Positions 9,501-18,004 are shown, counted from the first letter of the stretch. The stretch: DNA of 64,000 bases from JASHSH01 sp036490215 (GCA_036490215.1 DASXEH010000095.1:62001-126000); one strand, 5' to 3'. Program-made: numbers and translations. Notes: generated from the sequence alone by a model not told the origin.

Positions 9501-10087
9501 GCTATCGCGATCTGGTCGCGCGCATCGCACAGGCCGAACAGGTGCGTGTCGGCAAGAGCGATCTCCTGGCCCGCGCCGTGGCCGAGGGTGCGTTCAAGCT
9601 GATGGCGTATAAGGACGAGTACGAAGTCGCGCGGCTCTACACCAATGGCGATTTCGCCGCCAAGCTGAAGGAACGCTTCGACGGCAACACCAAGGTGAAG
9701 ATCCATCTCGCGCCGCCGCTCTTCGCACGCCGCGATCCCGTCACCGGGCATCTGACCAAGCGCGCCTACGGGCCGTGGGTGTTGAAGGCCTTCCATGTGC
9801 TGGCCGCGCTGCGCGGGTTGCGCGGCACAGGCTTCGATGTCTTCGGCTACACGAAAGAGCGGCGCCAGGAGCGGCAATTGGTCGAAGACTATGTGCGCCA
9901 GATGGACGCACTCGCGGGCGACCTCTCACCCGCCAATCACGAGATCGCGGTCGCGCTCGCCAAGCTGCCCGAACGCATGAAGGGCTACGGGCACATCAAA
10001 GAAGCCAACATCGCCGCCGCCAAGAAAGACGAAGCCGCACTGCTCGTGGCCTTCCGCGATCCGGGAAAAGCGAAGGCGGCGGAGTAA
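6542..10087 (+). CDS. Indolepyruvate ferredoxin oxidoreductase family protein, fused single chain
   Basis: 1,181 residues, the length of the single-chain IOR-like enzymes that fuse the alpha and beta subunits. Domain order: pyruvate-binding alpha half (1-430); thiamine-diphosphate domain with CSGCPHNTS and a GDGTY...FND cofactor motif (about 435-560); a cysteine-rich iron-sulfur segment (CEGCGDCSRTSNC near 640-652, more Cys near 673-684); a proline/alanine-rich linker; the gamma domain starting at GIGGTGVITIG (about 748); and a long C-terminal domain. It should decarboxylate an aryl- or branched 2-oxo acid to its acyl-CoA, reducing a ferredoxin. The substrate cannot be told from sequence. It is monocistronic, with a terminator before it and a palindromic repeat after it. 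Confidence 0.93.
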   Translation: MSHASPSLAPVTLADKYTLDTGRVYLTAIQALVRLPLEQIRRDRAAGLTTGGFISGYRGSPLGGYDEALWKAQSLLKAHNIHFQPGLNEELAATSVWGAQQLALSQGATAQGVFGLWYGKGPGVDRAIDAFKHANLAGASALGGALVLAGDDHGCVSSTLPHQSEYELIGCMIPVFAPATVQDYLEMGLAGIGLSRYSGCWVAIKATSETAEASASIAIGPDRPHLILPIDFELPPGGLNIRFPDAPMAQEARLHGPRMEAVAAYARVNGFDRVMWRNGQPRLGIMASGKGWLDLRQALNDLKIDEHEAARLGIALMKVGMSWPLESIGARRFAEGLSDLLIVEEKRPLIEEQLTRILYNMPADRRPLVVGKRDETGAPLLPTHGEIGPAIIAKAIVARLERLGADVGDLRRRVALLESFSKPAGALSLKEQRSAYFCSGCPHNTSTVVPEGSRAGGGIGCHTLAVFMNRSTPSYTQMGGEGAPWIGQAPFTTEKHIFQNLGDGTYAHSGLLAIRAAAAAGVNITYKILFNDAVAMTGGQPVEGGLTVAGVARQLHAEGAKKIVVVSDEPDKYPLGTDFPPGITFHHRRDLDAVQRDLREVEGLSILIYDQTCAAEKRRRRKRGTFPDPAVRAFINDAVCEGCGDCSRTSNCISVLPLETEFGRKRAIDQSNCNKDMSCVEGFCPSFVTVHGGQLRKPPGASRPDKDSAAKPPGAPTAAQTEAEPDPVAGLPEPALSDNPSASILITGIGGTGVITIGALIGMAAHIEGKACTVHDNTGLSQKNGAVTSHVRIASDAEDLTTTRIGPGGATLLLACDMVVADSPAALTCLAPGVTRAVVNAYLQPTAGFVQNPDMRMDSGHILKNLRSTLGGQGMDTVDATRLATALLGDAIASNPFILGFAWQKGLLPLSQASLLRAIELNGIAVEANKRAFAWGRRAAHDPAAVEARVAPRKVVPLPTATPDLAALVDRRAAFLTDYQNAAYAQRYRDLVARIAQAEQVRVGKSDLLARAVAEGAFKLMAYKDEYEVARLYTNGDFAAKLKERFDGNTKVKIHLAPPLFARRDPVTGHLTKRAYGPWVLKAFHVLAALRGLRGTGFDVFGYTKERRQERQLVEDYVRQMDALAGDLSPANHEIAVALAKLPERMKGYGHIKEANIAAAKKDEAALLVAFRDPGKAKAAE

Positions 10088-10103
10088 CCTTCAATTTTTT
10101 CGC

Positions 10104-10263
10104 GTCATGGCCGGGCTTGACCCGGCCATCCACGTCTTGAAAACTTCACCACGAAGGCACGAAGCTGACGGAGGACACGAAGGAGAAAAGGTCCTTCGTG
10201 TTTCTTCGAGCCTTCGTGTCTGGTCGAAAAGGCGTGGATGGCCGGGTCAAGCCCGGCCATGAC
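10104..10263. repeat. Nested palindromic REP-like composite with 31-bp perfect terminal inverted repeats
   Basis: The outer arms (10104-10134 and 10233-10263) are exact reverse complements over 31 bp, and each arm is itself a GGCCGGGCTTGACCCGGCC-type palindrome. Inside lie CACGAAGG-type repeats, including a 10-bp hairpin ACACGAAGGA / TCCTTCGTGT. It sits between the ends of two convergent genes. The same outer and inner repeat families recur together at 48431-48655. There is no open reading frame or transposase. Confidence 0.85.
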
Positions 10264-10325
10264 GGTCCTGGGAAGATGCCGCCTCCTCAGGATGAGGCCT
10301 GTTTTTACGATGAAGCTTGTTCTTA

Positions 10326-11321
10326 TTACCCTGCCGCACACGCATTCGCCGGAATCGGCTGGCCATCCTTCACCTGGGTCACGGCAACCCCATTCCGGAC
10401 CGCGGTGATCTCAGCCATCAGTGAAATCGCGATCTCGGCCGGTGTGCGGCTGCCGATGTGCAGCCCGATCGGGCCGCGCAGTTTGGCGATTTCGTCTTGG
10501 CCCAGTTCGAACTCTTCGAGGCGCTTGCGGCGTTTCTGCGAATTGACGCGTGAGCCCAGCGCGCCGATATAGAACGCGTCGGTGTGCAGCGCTTCGATCA
10601 GCGCCATATCGTCGAGCTTGGGATCGTGGGTTAGCGCGACCACGGCGGTGTGCGCGTCGACGCCGATCTCGTTGACCACGTCGTCGGGCATGCCCTTCAA
10701 GAGCTGCACGCCGGGATCGTTCCACACCGCCGTGTATTCCTCGCGTGGATCGCAGATGATCACCTCGTAACCCAGCGGCAGTGCGAAGCCGGCCACCAGC
10801 TGCGACACCTGGCTCGCGCCGATCAGCAGCAGCCTCCAGCGCGGGCCGAAGGGTTGCGTGAGAATCTTGCCGTCGAAATCCACCTCGGTGTCGCGCGTGG
10901 CCGGGCCCAAGGTGACGCGGCCGGTTGCCAATTCGAGTTGGCGCGCGACCAGCTTGTGCTCGGCCGCTTCGGCCAGCACCGTCTCGGCCCAGGCGTAATC
11001 GGCCAGCGGTTCCTGGATCAGGCGCAGCGTGCCGCCGCAGGGCAGGCCGAAGCGGGCGGCTTCCTCGCGCGTCACGCCATAGGTGATCAACTGCGGCTTG
11101 GAAATTTTTTCGCCATGGCGCACGCGATGGATCAGGTCGTCCTCGACGCAGCCGCCCGAAACCGATCCGGCCACCACCGCGTCGTCACGCACCGCCAGCA
11201 ACGCGCCCGGCGGACGCGGCGCCGAGCCGAAGGTCTCGACCACGGTAATCAGGTTCACCTCGTGGCCGGCGCGGCGCCATTTGGTCGCTTGATCGAGCAC
11301 GTCCAAATCCAGGCTTTGCAT
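10326..11321 (-). CDS. XdhC/CoxF-like molybdenum hydroxylase accessory protein
   Basis: 331 residues with both XdhC parts: the N-terminal XdhC_CoxI region (ATKWRRAGHEVNLITVVET, then a GSVSGGCVEDDL motif) and a C-terminal Rossmann-like domain (LLLIGASQVSQLV, later ALTHDPKLDDMAL and a GALGSR motif). XdhC proteins bind and sulfurate or insert the molybdenum cofactor into xanthine-dehydrogenase-family enzymes. The partner is presumably the form II CoxL homologue encoded at 19-22 kb. The ATG at 11321 is chosen because GAAGGG precedes it; an 18-residue upstream extension lacks a site. A three-gene sugar transporter separates it from coxE. Confidence 0.88.
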   Translation of the reverse strand: MQSLDLDVLDQATKWRRAGHEVNLITVVETFGSAPRPPGALLAVRDDAVVAGSVSGGCVEDDLIHRVRHGEKISKPQLITYGVTREEAARFGLPCGGTLRLIQEPLADYAWAETVLAEAAEHKLVARQLELATGRVTLGPATRDTEVDFDGKILTQPFGPRWRLLLIGASQVSQLVAGFALPLGYEVIICDPREEYTAVWNDPGVQLLKGMPDDVVNEIGVDAHTAVVALTHDPKLDDMALIEALHTDAFYIGALGSRVNSQKRRKRLEEFELGQDEIAKLRGPIGLHIGSRTPAEIAISLMAEITAVRNGVAVTQVKDGQPIPANACAAG

Positions 11322-11474
11322 GGCTAAACCCTTCGATTCCCTGCCCGATTCGCCCGCTTCTATAGCCAAAGGCAATCAGGCGATGCGCACTATCTATCTA
11401 AATATAGCGATCAGGAGCGCTCGCGCAAAGGGGCGGGGGTTGAGGGTGCGCGCGGAGTGCGGTATCGCGTTTGG

Positions 11475-11576
11475 TGGTCCATGGTTCGAGGCTTTGCTGC
11501 GCAAAGCACCTCACCATGAGGTCCAATATTAAAACCTCATCCTGAGGTGGCCGCGCAGCGGCCCTCGAAGGATGGG
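11475..11576. repeat. Pair of dispersed palindromic repeats, CCTCATCCTGAGG type
   Basis: Two related palindromic units lie between gguB and the xdhC start. Unit 11475-11522 contains TTCGAGGCTTTGCTGCGCAAAGC and ends in ACCATGAGG. Unit 11535-11576 has CCTCATCCTGAGG followed by GGCCGCGCAGCGGCC and CTCGAAGGATGG. The second shares its core words with the repeat at 18912-19003. No gene is present in this 281-bp gap. Confidence 0.7.
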
Positions 11577-11602
11577 CCGCATCAAAATCTACGGCTGCCG
11601 GC

Positions 11603-12796
11603 TCAGCCTTTGTTCTTGTAGTAGGTGTCGAGGAACACGGCGAACAGCAGCACCAGGCCTTTGATCACCTGCTGCAGATCGATGCCGATGCCCAGGATCG
11701 ACATGCCGTTGTTCATCACGCCGATCATGAAGGCGCCGACCACCGCGCCGACGATCGTACCGACGCCGCCCGTGGTGGCCGCGCCGCCGATGAAGCAGGC
11801 CGCGATCACGTCGAGTTCGAAACCCAAACCGGCCTTCGGCGTGGCGACGTTGAGGCGCGCGGCGAAGATCAGACCCGCCAGCCCGGCGAGAACGCCCATA
11901 TTGACGAAGGTAAGGAAGGTCAGCCGGTCGGTTTTGATGCCCGACAGCTTCGTCGCCTTTTCGTTGCCGCCCATCGCGTAGATACGCCGGCCGATCGTCG
12001 TGCTGGTGGTGACGAAGGAATAGAGCACGATCAGCGCGAACATCACGATGAGGACGTTCGGCAGGCCCTTATACGAGGCCAGCATGTAAGAGAAGGCGAG
12101 GAAGCCGAAGGCGATCAGCGCATTGCGCCCGAAGAAAACGGCCGTGGGCTCTTCGGCCAGGCCATGCGCTTGTTGGCCGCGGCGTTCGCGCAGGTTGAAG
12201 TAGATCAGCAGCGCGGTCACGCCGATGCCGAGCACCAGCGACAGCACGTTGAACGAGGCGGGAATCAGGCCCGGGATGAAGCCCGAGCTGAGCAGCTGGA
12301 ATTCCTTCGGGAACGGACCCACCGAGGCGCCGCCGAGGATGGTCAGTTCAAGGCCTTTGAACACCAACATGCCGCCCAGGGTCACGATGAAGGCCGGAAT
12401 CCGGTAATAGGCGATCAGGAAGCCCTGCGCACCGCCGATCACCCCGCCGGTCACGATGCAGACGATTCCGCCGAGGATCGGGTCCATATGCTCGTTGACG
12501 ATCAGCACCGCAGCCAGGGCGCCGACGAAGCCGGAAACCGATCCGACCGACAGATCGATATGGCCGGCCACGATGACCAGCAGCATGCCCAGCGCCATCA
12601 CGACGATGTAGCTGTTCTGCAGCACCAGGTTGGTCAGGTTCAGCGGCAGGAACAGCACGCCATGGGTGGAGATCTCGAAGAAGATCATCAACACCAGCAG
12701 CGACAGCAACAGCGCGTATTGGCGGATGTTGCTTTTGACGAAACGCATCACATTGGCGTTGGTCCGCGGCGGCGCGACTTCAACGATCTCGGTCAT
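11603..12796 (-). CDS. gguB: Sugar ABC transporter permease (GguB/MmsB type)
   Basis: 397 residues with about ten hydrophobic segments and no cytosolic ATPase domain. It includes the family signature VIVAGHIDLSVGSVSGF and the EAA-like segment near GVGTIVGAVVGAFMIGVMNNGMS. It is the membrane channel for sugars captured by the ChvE homologue encoded at 14441. The start follows the ATPase stop by one base, so the two are co-translated. The length matches the longer GguB/XylH permeases rather than the roughly 330-residue RbsC group. The substrate is probably an aldose such as xylose, glucose, arabinose or galactose, by family analogy. Confidence 0.93.
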   Translation of the reverse strand: MTEIVEVAPPRTNANVMRFVKSNIRQYALLLSLLVLMIFFEISTHGVLFLPLNLTNLVLQNSYIVVMALGMLLVIVAGHIDLSVGSVSGFVGALAAVLIVNEHMDPILGGIVCIVTGGVIGGAQGFLIAYYRIPAFIVTLGGMLVFKGLELTILGGASVGPFPKEFQLLSSGFIPGLIPASFNVLSLVLGIGVTALLIYFNLRERRGQQAHGLAEEPTAVFFGRNALIAFGFLAFSYMLASYKGLPNVLIVMFALIVLYSFVTTSTTIGRRIYAMGGNEKATKLSGIKTDRLTFLTFVNMGVLAGLAGLIFAARLNVATPKAGLGFELDVIAACFIGGAATTGGVGTIVGAVVGAFMIGVMNNGMSILGIGIDLQQVIKGLVLLFAVFLDTYYKNKG

Positions 12797-12797
12797 C

Positions 12798-14327
12798 TCA
12801 GCCTTCCCATGATTTTAGAATGGCCCGCATGATTTTTTCCTGCGATGCCTCTTTAACCGGCATTTCGGCCACGAAGCGGCCTTCGTTCATCACATAGATG
12901 CGGTCGGTGATGCCGAGCAGTTCCGGCATTTCCGACGAGATGACGACGATCGCTTTGCCTTCGCCGGCCAGTTTATTGATGATGCTGTAAATCTCGTACT
13001 TCGCGCCGACATCGATGCCGCGCGTCGGCTCGTCGAGGAACAGAATGTCCGGCCCCGCGAACAGCCACTTGCTCAACACCACCTTCTGCTGATTGCCACC
13101 CGACAGGTTGAGGGCGGTTTGATAGACGCCCGAGCTGCGGATGTTCAGATCCTTGCGGTAGCCGTTGGCGACCTTCAATTCCTTCAGATCGTCGATCACC
13201 GAGTATTTGGAAACGCCATTGTGATTGGCGAGGGTGATGTTGTGCTTGATGTGGTTGATCAGCACCAGGCCATAGGTCTTGCGGTCTTCGGTGGCATAGG
13301 CCAAGCCGGCCTTCATCGCCTTTTCGATCGTGCTGGTGTCGGCGATCTTGCCGTGCACCTTCACTTCGCCGGTGACGTTGTGGCCATAGGCGCGGCCGAA
13401 GATGCTCATGGCCAGTTCGGTGCGGCCCGCGCCCATCAGCCCGGCGATGCCCACAACCTCGCCCTTGCGGACGACCATATCGACGTTCTTGATCACCTGG
13501 CGATCGGTATGGAGCGGGTGGTAGACGCTCCAGTTCTTCACCTCGAGCATCGGCTCGCCGATCTGGGGCACGCGCTTCGGGTAACGGTCGGTCAGCTCGC
13601 GGCCCACCATCGCCTTGATGATGCGGTCTTCCTTGATCGTCTCGGCGTGGCAATCCAGCGTGTCGACGGTCTTGCCGTCGCGCAGCACGGTGATGTGGTC
13701 GGCGACCTTCGAGATCTCGTTCAGCTTGTGCGAGATCAGGATTGAGGTCATGCCCTGCGCGCGGAATTCCTTCAGCAGGTTCAGCAGCGCATCGGAGTCG
13801 GTCTCGTTCAAGCTCGCGGTCGGCTCGTCGAGAATCAGCAGCTTCACCTTCTTGTTGAGCGCCTTGGCGATCTCAACCAATTGCTGCTTGCCGGTGCCGA
13901 GATGCGTGGTCAGCGTGTTCGGGTGTTCCTTCAGGCCGACCTTGAGCAACAGGTCCTTGGTGCGGCGGAAGGCCTCGAAGCGGTTGATCACGCCGCGCGC
14001 GGCGATCTCGTGACCGAGGAAGATGTTCTCGGCGATCGACAGAAGCGGCACCAGGGCCAGCTCCTGATGGATGATGATGATGCCGGCGGATTCGCTGTCC
14101 GAGATGTCGCGGAACTTGCGCTCTTCGCCGTCAAAGAAAATCTGGCCGGAATAGGAACCGTATTGATAGACGCCGGAGAGAACCTTCATCAGCGTCGATT
14201 TGCCGGCGCCGTTTTCGCCGACGACGGCGTGAATTTCGCCGGGCATCACGGTGAGGTTGACGTTCTCGAGCGCGTTCACGCCCGGAAACGTCTTCGTGAT
14301 GCTCTTCATTTCGAGGATGGGTTGCAT
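12798..14327 (-). CDS. gguA: Sugar ABC transporter ATP-binding protein (GguA/MmsA type), two ATPase domains
   Basis: 509 residues with two fused nucleotide-binding domains, as in all carbohydrate-uptake-2 ATPases. The first has Walker A GENGAGKST and Walker B LLILDEPTAS. The second has the degenerate Walker A GLMGAGRTE, signature LSGGNQQK and Walker B ILFLDEPTRGID. The start is the ATG at 14327 with AGGG upstream; a GTG 45 bp earlier is less likely. It energises GguB. Between this gene and chvE lies a strong intrinsic terminator, so it probably receives only read-through transcription from the binding-protein promoter. Confidence 0.93.
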   Translation of the reverse strand: MQPILEMKSITKTFPGVNALENVNLTVMPGEIHAVVGENGAGKSTLMKVLSGVYQYGSYSGQIFFDGEERKFRDISDSESAGIIIIHQELALVPLLSIAENIFLGHEIAARGVINRFEAFRRTKDLLLKVGLKEHPNTLTTHLGTGKQQLVEIAKALNKKVKLLILDEPTASLNETDSDALLNLLKEFRAQGMTSILISHKLNEISKVADHITVLRDGKTVDTLDCHAETIKEDRIIKAMVGRELTDRYPKRVPQIGEPMLEVKNWSVYHPLHTDRQVIKNVDMVVRKGEVVGIAGLMGAGRTELAMSIFGRAYGHNVTGEVKVHGKIADTSTIEKAMKAGLAYATEDRKTYGLVLINHIKHNITLANHNGVSKYSVIDDLKELKVANGYRKDLNIRSSGVYQTALNLSGGNQQKVVLSKWLFAGPDILFLDEPTRGIDVGAKYEIYSIINKLAGEGKAIVVISSEMPELLGITDRIYVMNEGRFVAEMPVKEASQEKIMRAILKSWEG

Positions 14328-14397
14328 CCGTGCCCTGCGCACATTTATCTCGTTGAAACCGGGGATGTGCACCCGGCTAACGCAATCACTTTGTCAT

Positions 14398-14432
14398 AAA
14401 AAAAGCGGGCTCCGCAACCGCGGAGCCCGCTT
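14398..14432 (-). terminator. Strong intrinsic terminator between chvE and gguA
   Basis: Read on the minus strand, a perfect 13-bp stem (AAGCGGGCTCCGC / GCGGAGCCCGCTT) with a 4-nt loop is followed directly by a run of seven T. It begins 8 bp after the chvE stop. As it precedes gguA and gguB in the same operon, it should act as a partial terminator that keeps binding protein in excess over ATPase and permease. Confidence 0.9.
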
Positions 14433-14440
14433 CCTGAGCC

Positions 14441-15514
14441 TTAGCCCTTAATCTGAGCTTCGGTGTAGTACTTCGAGCCGACGAGAACATCCATCAGGTT
14501 ATTCTTGTCGACGGCGACGGGGACGAGGAGGTTCGAGGGAACCACCTTGACGCCGTTTTCGTAGGTCTTGGTGTCGTTGACCGGCACGGTCTTGCCGGTC
14601 ATGGCGTCGTCAACCATCTGCGCCGTGGTCTTGGCGAGAACGCGCGTGTCCTTGAACACCGTCGAGTACTGTTCGCCGGCGAGGATCGCCTTCACCGACG
14701 GCAGTTCGGCGTCCTGGCCCGAAATGATCGGCATCGGCTGATCCTTCGAACCATAGCCCACGCCCTTCAGCGAGGAGATGATGCCGCGGCTCAGGCCGTC
14801 ATACGGCGAGAGAACGGCGTCAACGCGCGCCTTGCCGTAGAAGGCAGAGAGCAGGTTGTCCATGCGGGCCTGAGCGACGGCGCCGTCCCAACGGAGCGTG
14901 CCGACCTTATCCATGCCCATCTGGCCCGACTTTACGACCAGAACCTTCTTGTCGATCAGAGGCTGAAACACCGACATGGCGCCGTTGTAGAAGAAGAAGG
15001 CGTTGTTGTCGTCCGGCGAACCGCCGAAGAGTTCGATGTTGAACGGACCGGTCTTGCCCTTGTCGACGCCGAGACCCTGCAGGATCGAGTTGGCCTGCAG
15101 CACGCCCACTTTGAAGTTGTCGAAGGTGGCGTAGTAGTCGACGGCGCCCGACTTGCGGATCAGGCGGTCATAGGCGAACACTTTCACACCGGCCTTATGG
15201 GCCTTGTCGAGCACGTCCGACAGCGTGGTGCCGTCGATCGCGGCGATCACGAGCACCTTCGCGCCCTTGGTCACCATGTTCTCGATCTGCGAGAGCTGGT
15301 TCGGGATGTCGTCTTCGGCGTATTGCAGGTCGGTCTGGTAGCCCATGGCTTGGAAGTCTTTCACCATGCTCTCGCCGTCCGAGATCCAACGCGTCGACGA
15401 CTTCGTCGGCATCGCGATGCCGATCAGGCCCTTGTCCGCAGCCATCGACACATGTGCCGACACCAGCGTGCCGATTGCCACTGCCGTGGCGATAAGTTGT
15501 CTACGATTAATCAA
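14441..15514 (-). CDS. chvE: Periplasmic multiple-sugar-binding protein (ChvE-like)
   Basis: 357 residues. An N-terminal signal peptide (about residues 1-25, ending VSMAA) leads into a type I periplasmic binding protein, with GIAMPTKSSTRWISDG, EDDIPNQLSQIENM and the YDRLIR and SGQDAE segments typical of ChvE/XylF relatives. It delivers sugars to the GguAB transporter. In Agrobacterium and Azospirillum the homologues also act as chemotaxis or virulence receptors; no such partner is visible here. The start is TTG at 15514 with GGAGG exactly 5 nt upstream; no better start precedes the signal peptide. Confidence 0.93.
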   Translation of the reverse strand: MINRRQLIATAVAIGTLVSAHVSMAADKGLIGIAMPTKSSTRWISDGESMVKDFQAMGYQTDLQYAEDDIPNQLSQIENMVTKGAKVLVIAAIDGTTLSDVLDKAHKAGVKVFAYDRLIRKSGAVDYYATFDNFKVGVLQANSILQGLGVDKGKTGPFNIELFGGSPDDNNAFFFYNGAMSVFQPLIDKKVLVVKSGQMGMDKVGTLRWDGAVAQARMDNLLSAFYGKARVDAVLSPYDGLSRGIISSLKGVGYGSKDQPMPIISGQDAELPSVKAILAGEQYSTVFKDTRVLAKTTAQMVDDAMTGKTVPVNDTKTYENGVKVVPSNLLVPVAVDKNNLMDVLVGSKYYTEAQIKG

Positions 15515-15728
15515 GTGATCCTCCCTGCTACAGCAACGCCTACCCCAAGTGATTTCGTTGCAATTCAGGGATGCTTAGTTGAAAGCAAAATCGAGATCAA
15601 TGATATTTTTGTATGATTAATCAGACGAATCTATTCCTGGGCGCGGGATCATTGTGGGGAACAAATTTTAGGCGACGATTTATTGTGCAGGTGCTCTGAA
15701 ATGCATGCTGCACTGCGAAGAGGCGCCC
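15515..15728. promoter_or_regulatory. chvE upstream region, AT-rich
   Basis: This 214-bp space between chvE and the end of coxE is clearly more AT-rich than its surroundings, notably 15585-15625. It holds the Shine-Dalgarno GGAGG for the chvE TTG and presumably the operon promoter. Several weak -35/-10 pairs can be proposed on the minus strand but none is convincing. No gene is seen. Confidence 0.4.
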
Positions 15729-16979
15729 TCAAATCGTGCCGGGGGCAGTCGCCGCGGTGTCGAGGAAACGGGGCCGCGCACTGGCCTCAAGCCGGTGCGA
15801 TTGGGTTTCGCGCGCGAGGGCTTCGGCCAAGGCTTCGAGACTGTCGAGATTGTGCACCGGCCGGAACTCGTCCACATGCGGCATCATCGCCTTGATGCCC
15901 GCAGCCCGCGGTTCGAACCCGTCCCAGCGCAGCAGCGGATTGAGCCAGACCAAACGGCGGCAGGATTTGTGCAGCCGCTCCATCTCGCGGCCCAAGGTTT
16001 CGTCGGGCGCCTGATCGAGCCCGTCGGTCATCATCAGCACCAGCGGACCCTGGGTGAGAACGCGGCGCGACCACAGCCGATTGAATTCGCCGAGACAGCG
16101 GCCGATGCGCGTGCCGCCCGACCAGTCCTGCACCGACTTGCTGACATTCGCCAGCGCCACATCGGGGTCGCGGTTTTTCAAGGTGCGCGTCAGATTGGTC
16201 AGCCGCGTGCCGAAGACGAAACCGTGGAAGCGGCGCTTGCCGTTGGCCAGCCCGTGCATGAAGTGGAGGAAGATGCGCGCATAGGGTTCCATCGAACCCG
16301 AGATGTCGCACAGCACCACCACCGGCGGCGGCTTGCTCTTCGGCGCGGTGAATTTCGGCAGGATCATCCCGCTGCCGGTGCGCAGGCCGGCGCGCAAGGT
16401 CGCGCGTGGATCGATCCGGCCGCCCACCGCGCTCGGTTCGCGGCGGCGCGTGCGCACTTCCGCGATAGGGAGTCGCATCGCGGAAACGATCGCGCGAGCG
16501 CGGCCATACTCCTCGGCGGTCATCTGTTCAAAGTCGCGCTGGCCCAGCTTCTCGCGATCCGACCATTGCAGCGCGATCTCACTGTCGAAGTCTTCGGGCG
16601 CATCGCCTTCGGCTTCGCCGGGTTCGCGATTGGGGCCCAGCGCTTCCTGCAACCGCCGCATCTGCTGCTCGGGCGACTCACCCGTCGGCACTTTGATGCT
16701 GGGCAACAGCAGCGACATGAATTTGCGGATCAGTTCTGGGTTGCGCCAGAAGATGTGGAAGGCTTCGTCGAAGACCTCGCGGTCTTGGCGCCGCTTCACG
16801 AACACAGAGGCGAGTGCGGTGTGTAGATCGTCGCGCCGCTCGATCGTCACAGCTTCAACGGCTTGTGCCGCGATCACCACATCGCCCGGGCCGACGCGCA
16901 AACCGGCTGCACGCAGCGTCCGCGCGAAATGCATCAGATTGTCGAGAAGATGACCTTGGGAGGGGTCTATCGAGGTCAT
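15729..16979 (-). CDS. coxE: CoxE-like protein with von Willebrand factor A domain
   Basis: 416 residues from the ATG at 16979. The N-terminal half is the CoxE/DUF-type helical region. The C-terminal VWA domain has the MIDAS sequence DISGS (Asp225-Ser229), then GGTRIG and MMTDGLD. In Oligotropha, CoxD and CoxE assemble the copper-sulfur-molybdenum centre of CO dehydrogenase; the AAA ATPase encoded immediately upstream is the matching CoxD. The longer open frame that extends upstream overlaps the CoxD gene out of frame and is not coding. This is the last gene of the cox row before the sugar transporter operon. Confidence 0.92.
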   Translation of the reverse strand: MTSIDPSQGHLLDNLMHFARTLRAAGLRVGPGDVVIAAQAVEAVTIERRDDLHTALASVFVKRRQDREVFDEAFHIFWRNPELIRKFMSLLLPSIKVPTGESPEQQMRRLQEALGPNREPGEAEGDAPEDFDSEIALQWSDREKLGQRDFEQMTAEEYGRARAIVSAMRLPIAEVRTRRREPSAVGGRIDPRATLRAGLRTGSGMILPKFTAPKSKPPPVVVLCDISGSMEPYARIFLHFMHGLANGKRRFHGFVFGTRLTNLTRTLKNRDPDVALANVSKSVQDWSGGTRIGRCLGEFNRLWSRRVLTQGPLVLMMTDGLDQAPDETLGREMERLHKSCRRLVWLNPLLRWDGFEPRAAGIKAMMPHVDEFRPVHNLDSLEALAEALARETQSHRLEASARPRFLDTAATAPGTI

Positions 16980-17001
16980 GGCGCAGCCATCGTTGCTGCC
17001 G

Positions 17002-17955
17002 TCAGGGCCGCGCGGTGAGCATCTGAATGCGGACGGCCGAGCGCACTTCGTCGAGCAGCTGCGCGGCCTCGCCCTGGCGCATGCGCAGGATGTCGTCCTG
17101 GTATTTGAGCAGCATGCCGAGCGTGTTGTCGACCTTGCCCGGCTCAAGCTCGACCGCGTCGAGCTCGATCAGCGCATTGGCCCAGTCGAGCGTCTCGGCG
17201 ATGCCGGGCAGTTTGAACAGGTCGCGCTTGCGTAGCTCCTGCACGAAGGCGACCACCTGGCGGCTCAGCGCCTCGCTCGCACCCGGCACCTTGGTGCGCA
17301 GGATGTCGCGCTCGCGCTCGGCATCCGGGTAGTCGACCCAGTGATAGAAGCAGCGGCGTTTCAGCGCGTCGTGAATCTCGCGCGTGCGGTTCGAGGTGAT
17401 GATCACGATCGGCGGCGCCGTGGCGGCGATGCGGCCGATCTCGGGAATCGTCACCTGGAAGTCGGACAGCACTTCCAGCAGATAGGCTTCGAACGGTTCG
17501 TCGGCGCGATCGAGCTCGTCGATCAACAGCACCGGCGGACCGGCCGCATCGCTTTCCAGCGCGCGGAGCAGGGGGCGGCGGATGAGATAGGATTCGGAGA
17601 AGACATCCTTCGCCAGGCTCTCGCGGTTGACGTTGCCCGCGGTTTCAGCCAGACGGATGTCGATCATCTGGCGCAGGTAATTCCACTCATAGACGGCGCT
17701 GGCGATGTCGAGCCCTTCGTAGCATTGCAGCCGCTCCATGCGCCGGCCGAGGCCAGCCGAGAGCACTTTGGCGATCTCCGTCTTGCCCACACCTGCTTCG
17801 CCTTCGAGGAACAGCGGCCGGCCGAGCTTCAGCGACAGGAACACAGCCGTCGCCAGCGTGCGGTCGGCCAGATAGTTCTGGCTGGTCAGCAGGGCGAGGG
17901 TGGCATCGACGGAAGTGGGAAGGGCTGTGGTCACGGAACTCGATGGGTGAATCAC
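17002..17955 (-). CDS. coxD: CoxD/MoxR-family AAA+ ATPase
   Basis: 317 residues. Walker A is GEAGVGKTE (about residues 51-59), Walker B LLIDELDRAD, and sensor region ITSNRTREIHDALKRRC, the pattern of MoxR/CoxD ATPases. It probably remodels the molybdenum hydroxylase during cofactor maturation, together with the VWA protein CoxE encoded 22 bp downstream. The start is a GTG at 17955 without a strong Shine-Dalgarno; the GTG at 17934 is an alternative. It is separated from coxM by 123 bp holding a palindromic repeat. Confidence 0.9.
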   Translation of the reverse strand: MIHPSSSVTTALPTSVDATLALLTSQNYLADRTLATAVFLSLKLGRPLFLEGEAGVGKTEIAKVLSAGLGRRMERLQCYEGLDIASAVYEWNYLRQMIDIRLAETAGNVNRESLAKDVFSESYLIRRPLLRALESDAAGPPVLLIDELDRADEPFEAYLLEVLSDFQVTIPEIGRIAATAPPIVIITSNRTREIHDALKRRCFYHWVDYPDAERERDILRTKVPGASEALSRQVVAFVQELRKRDLFKLPGIAETLDWANALIELDAVELEPGKVDNTLGMLLKYQDDILRMRQGEAAQLLDEVRSAVRIQMLTARP

Positions 17956-18004
17956 GGAAGGTATGATTTTAGGTTGGATTTCGATCCTGTTGAACCAGTT
18001 TATC

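Noticed and set aside
10104..10263. Insertion sequence
   Set aside because: Terminal inverted repeats are perfect, but the interior is under 100 bp and has no open frame, so it is a non-coding repeat composite.
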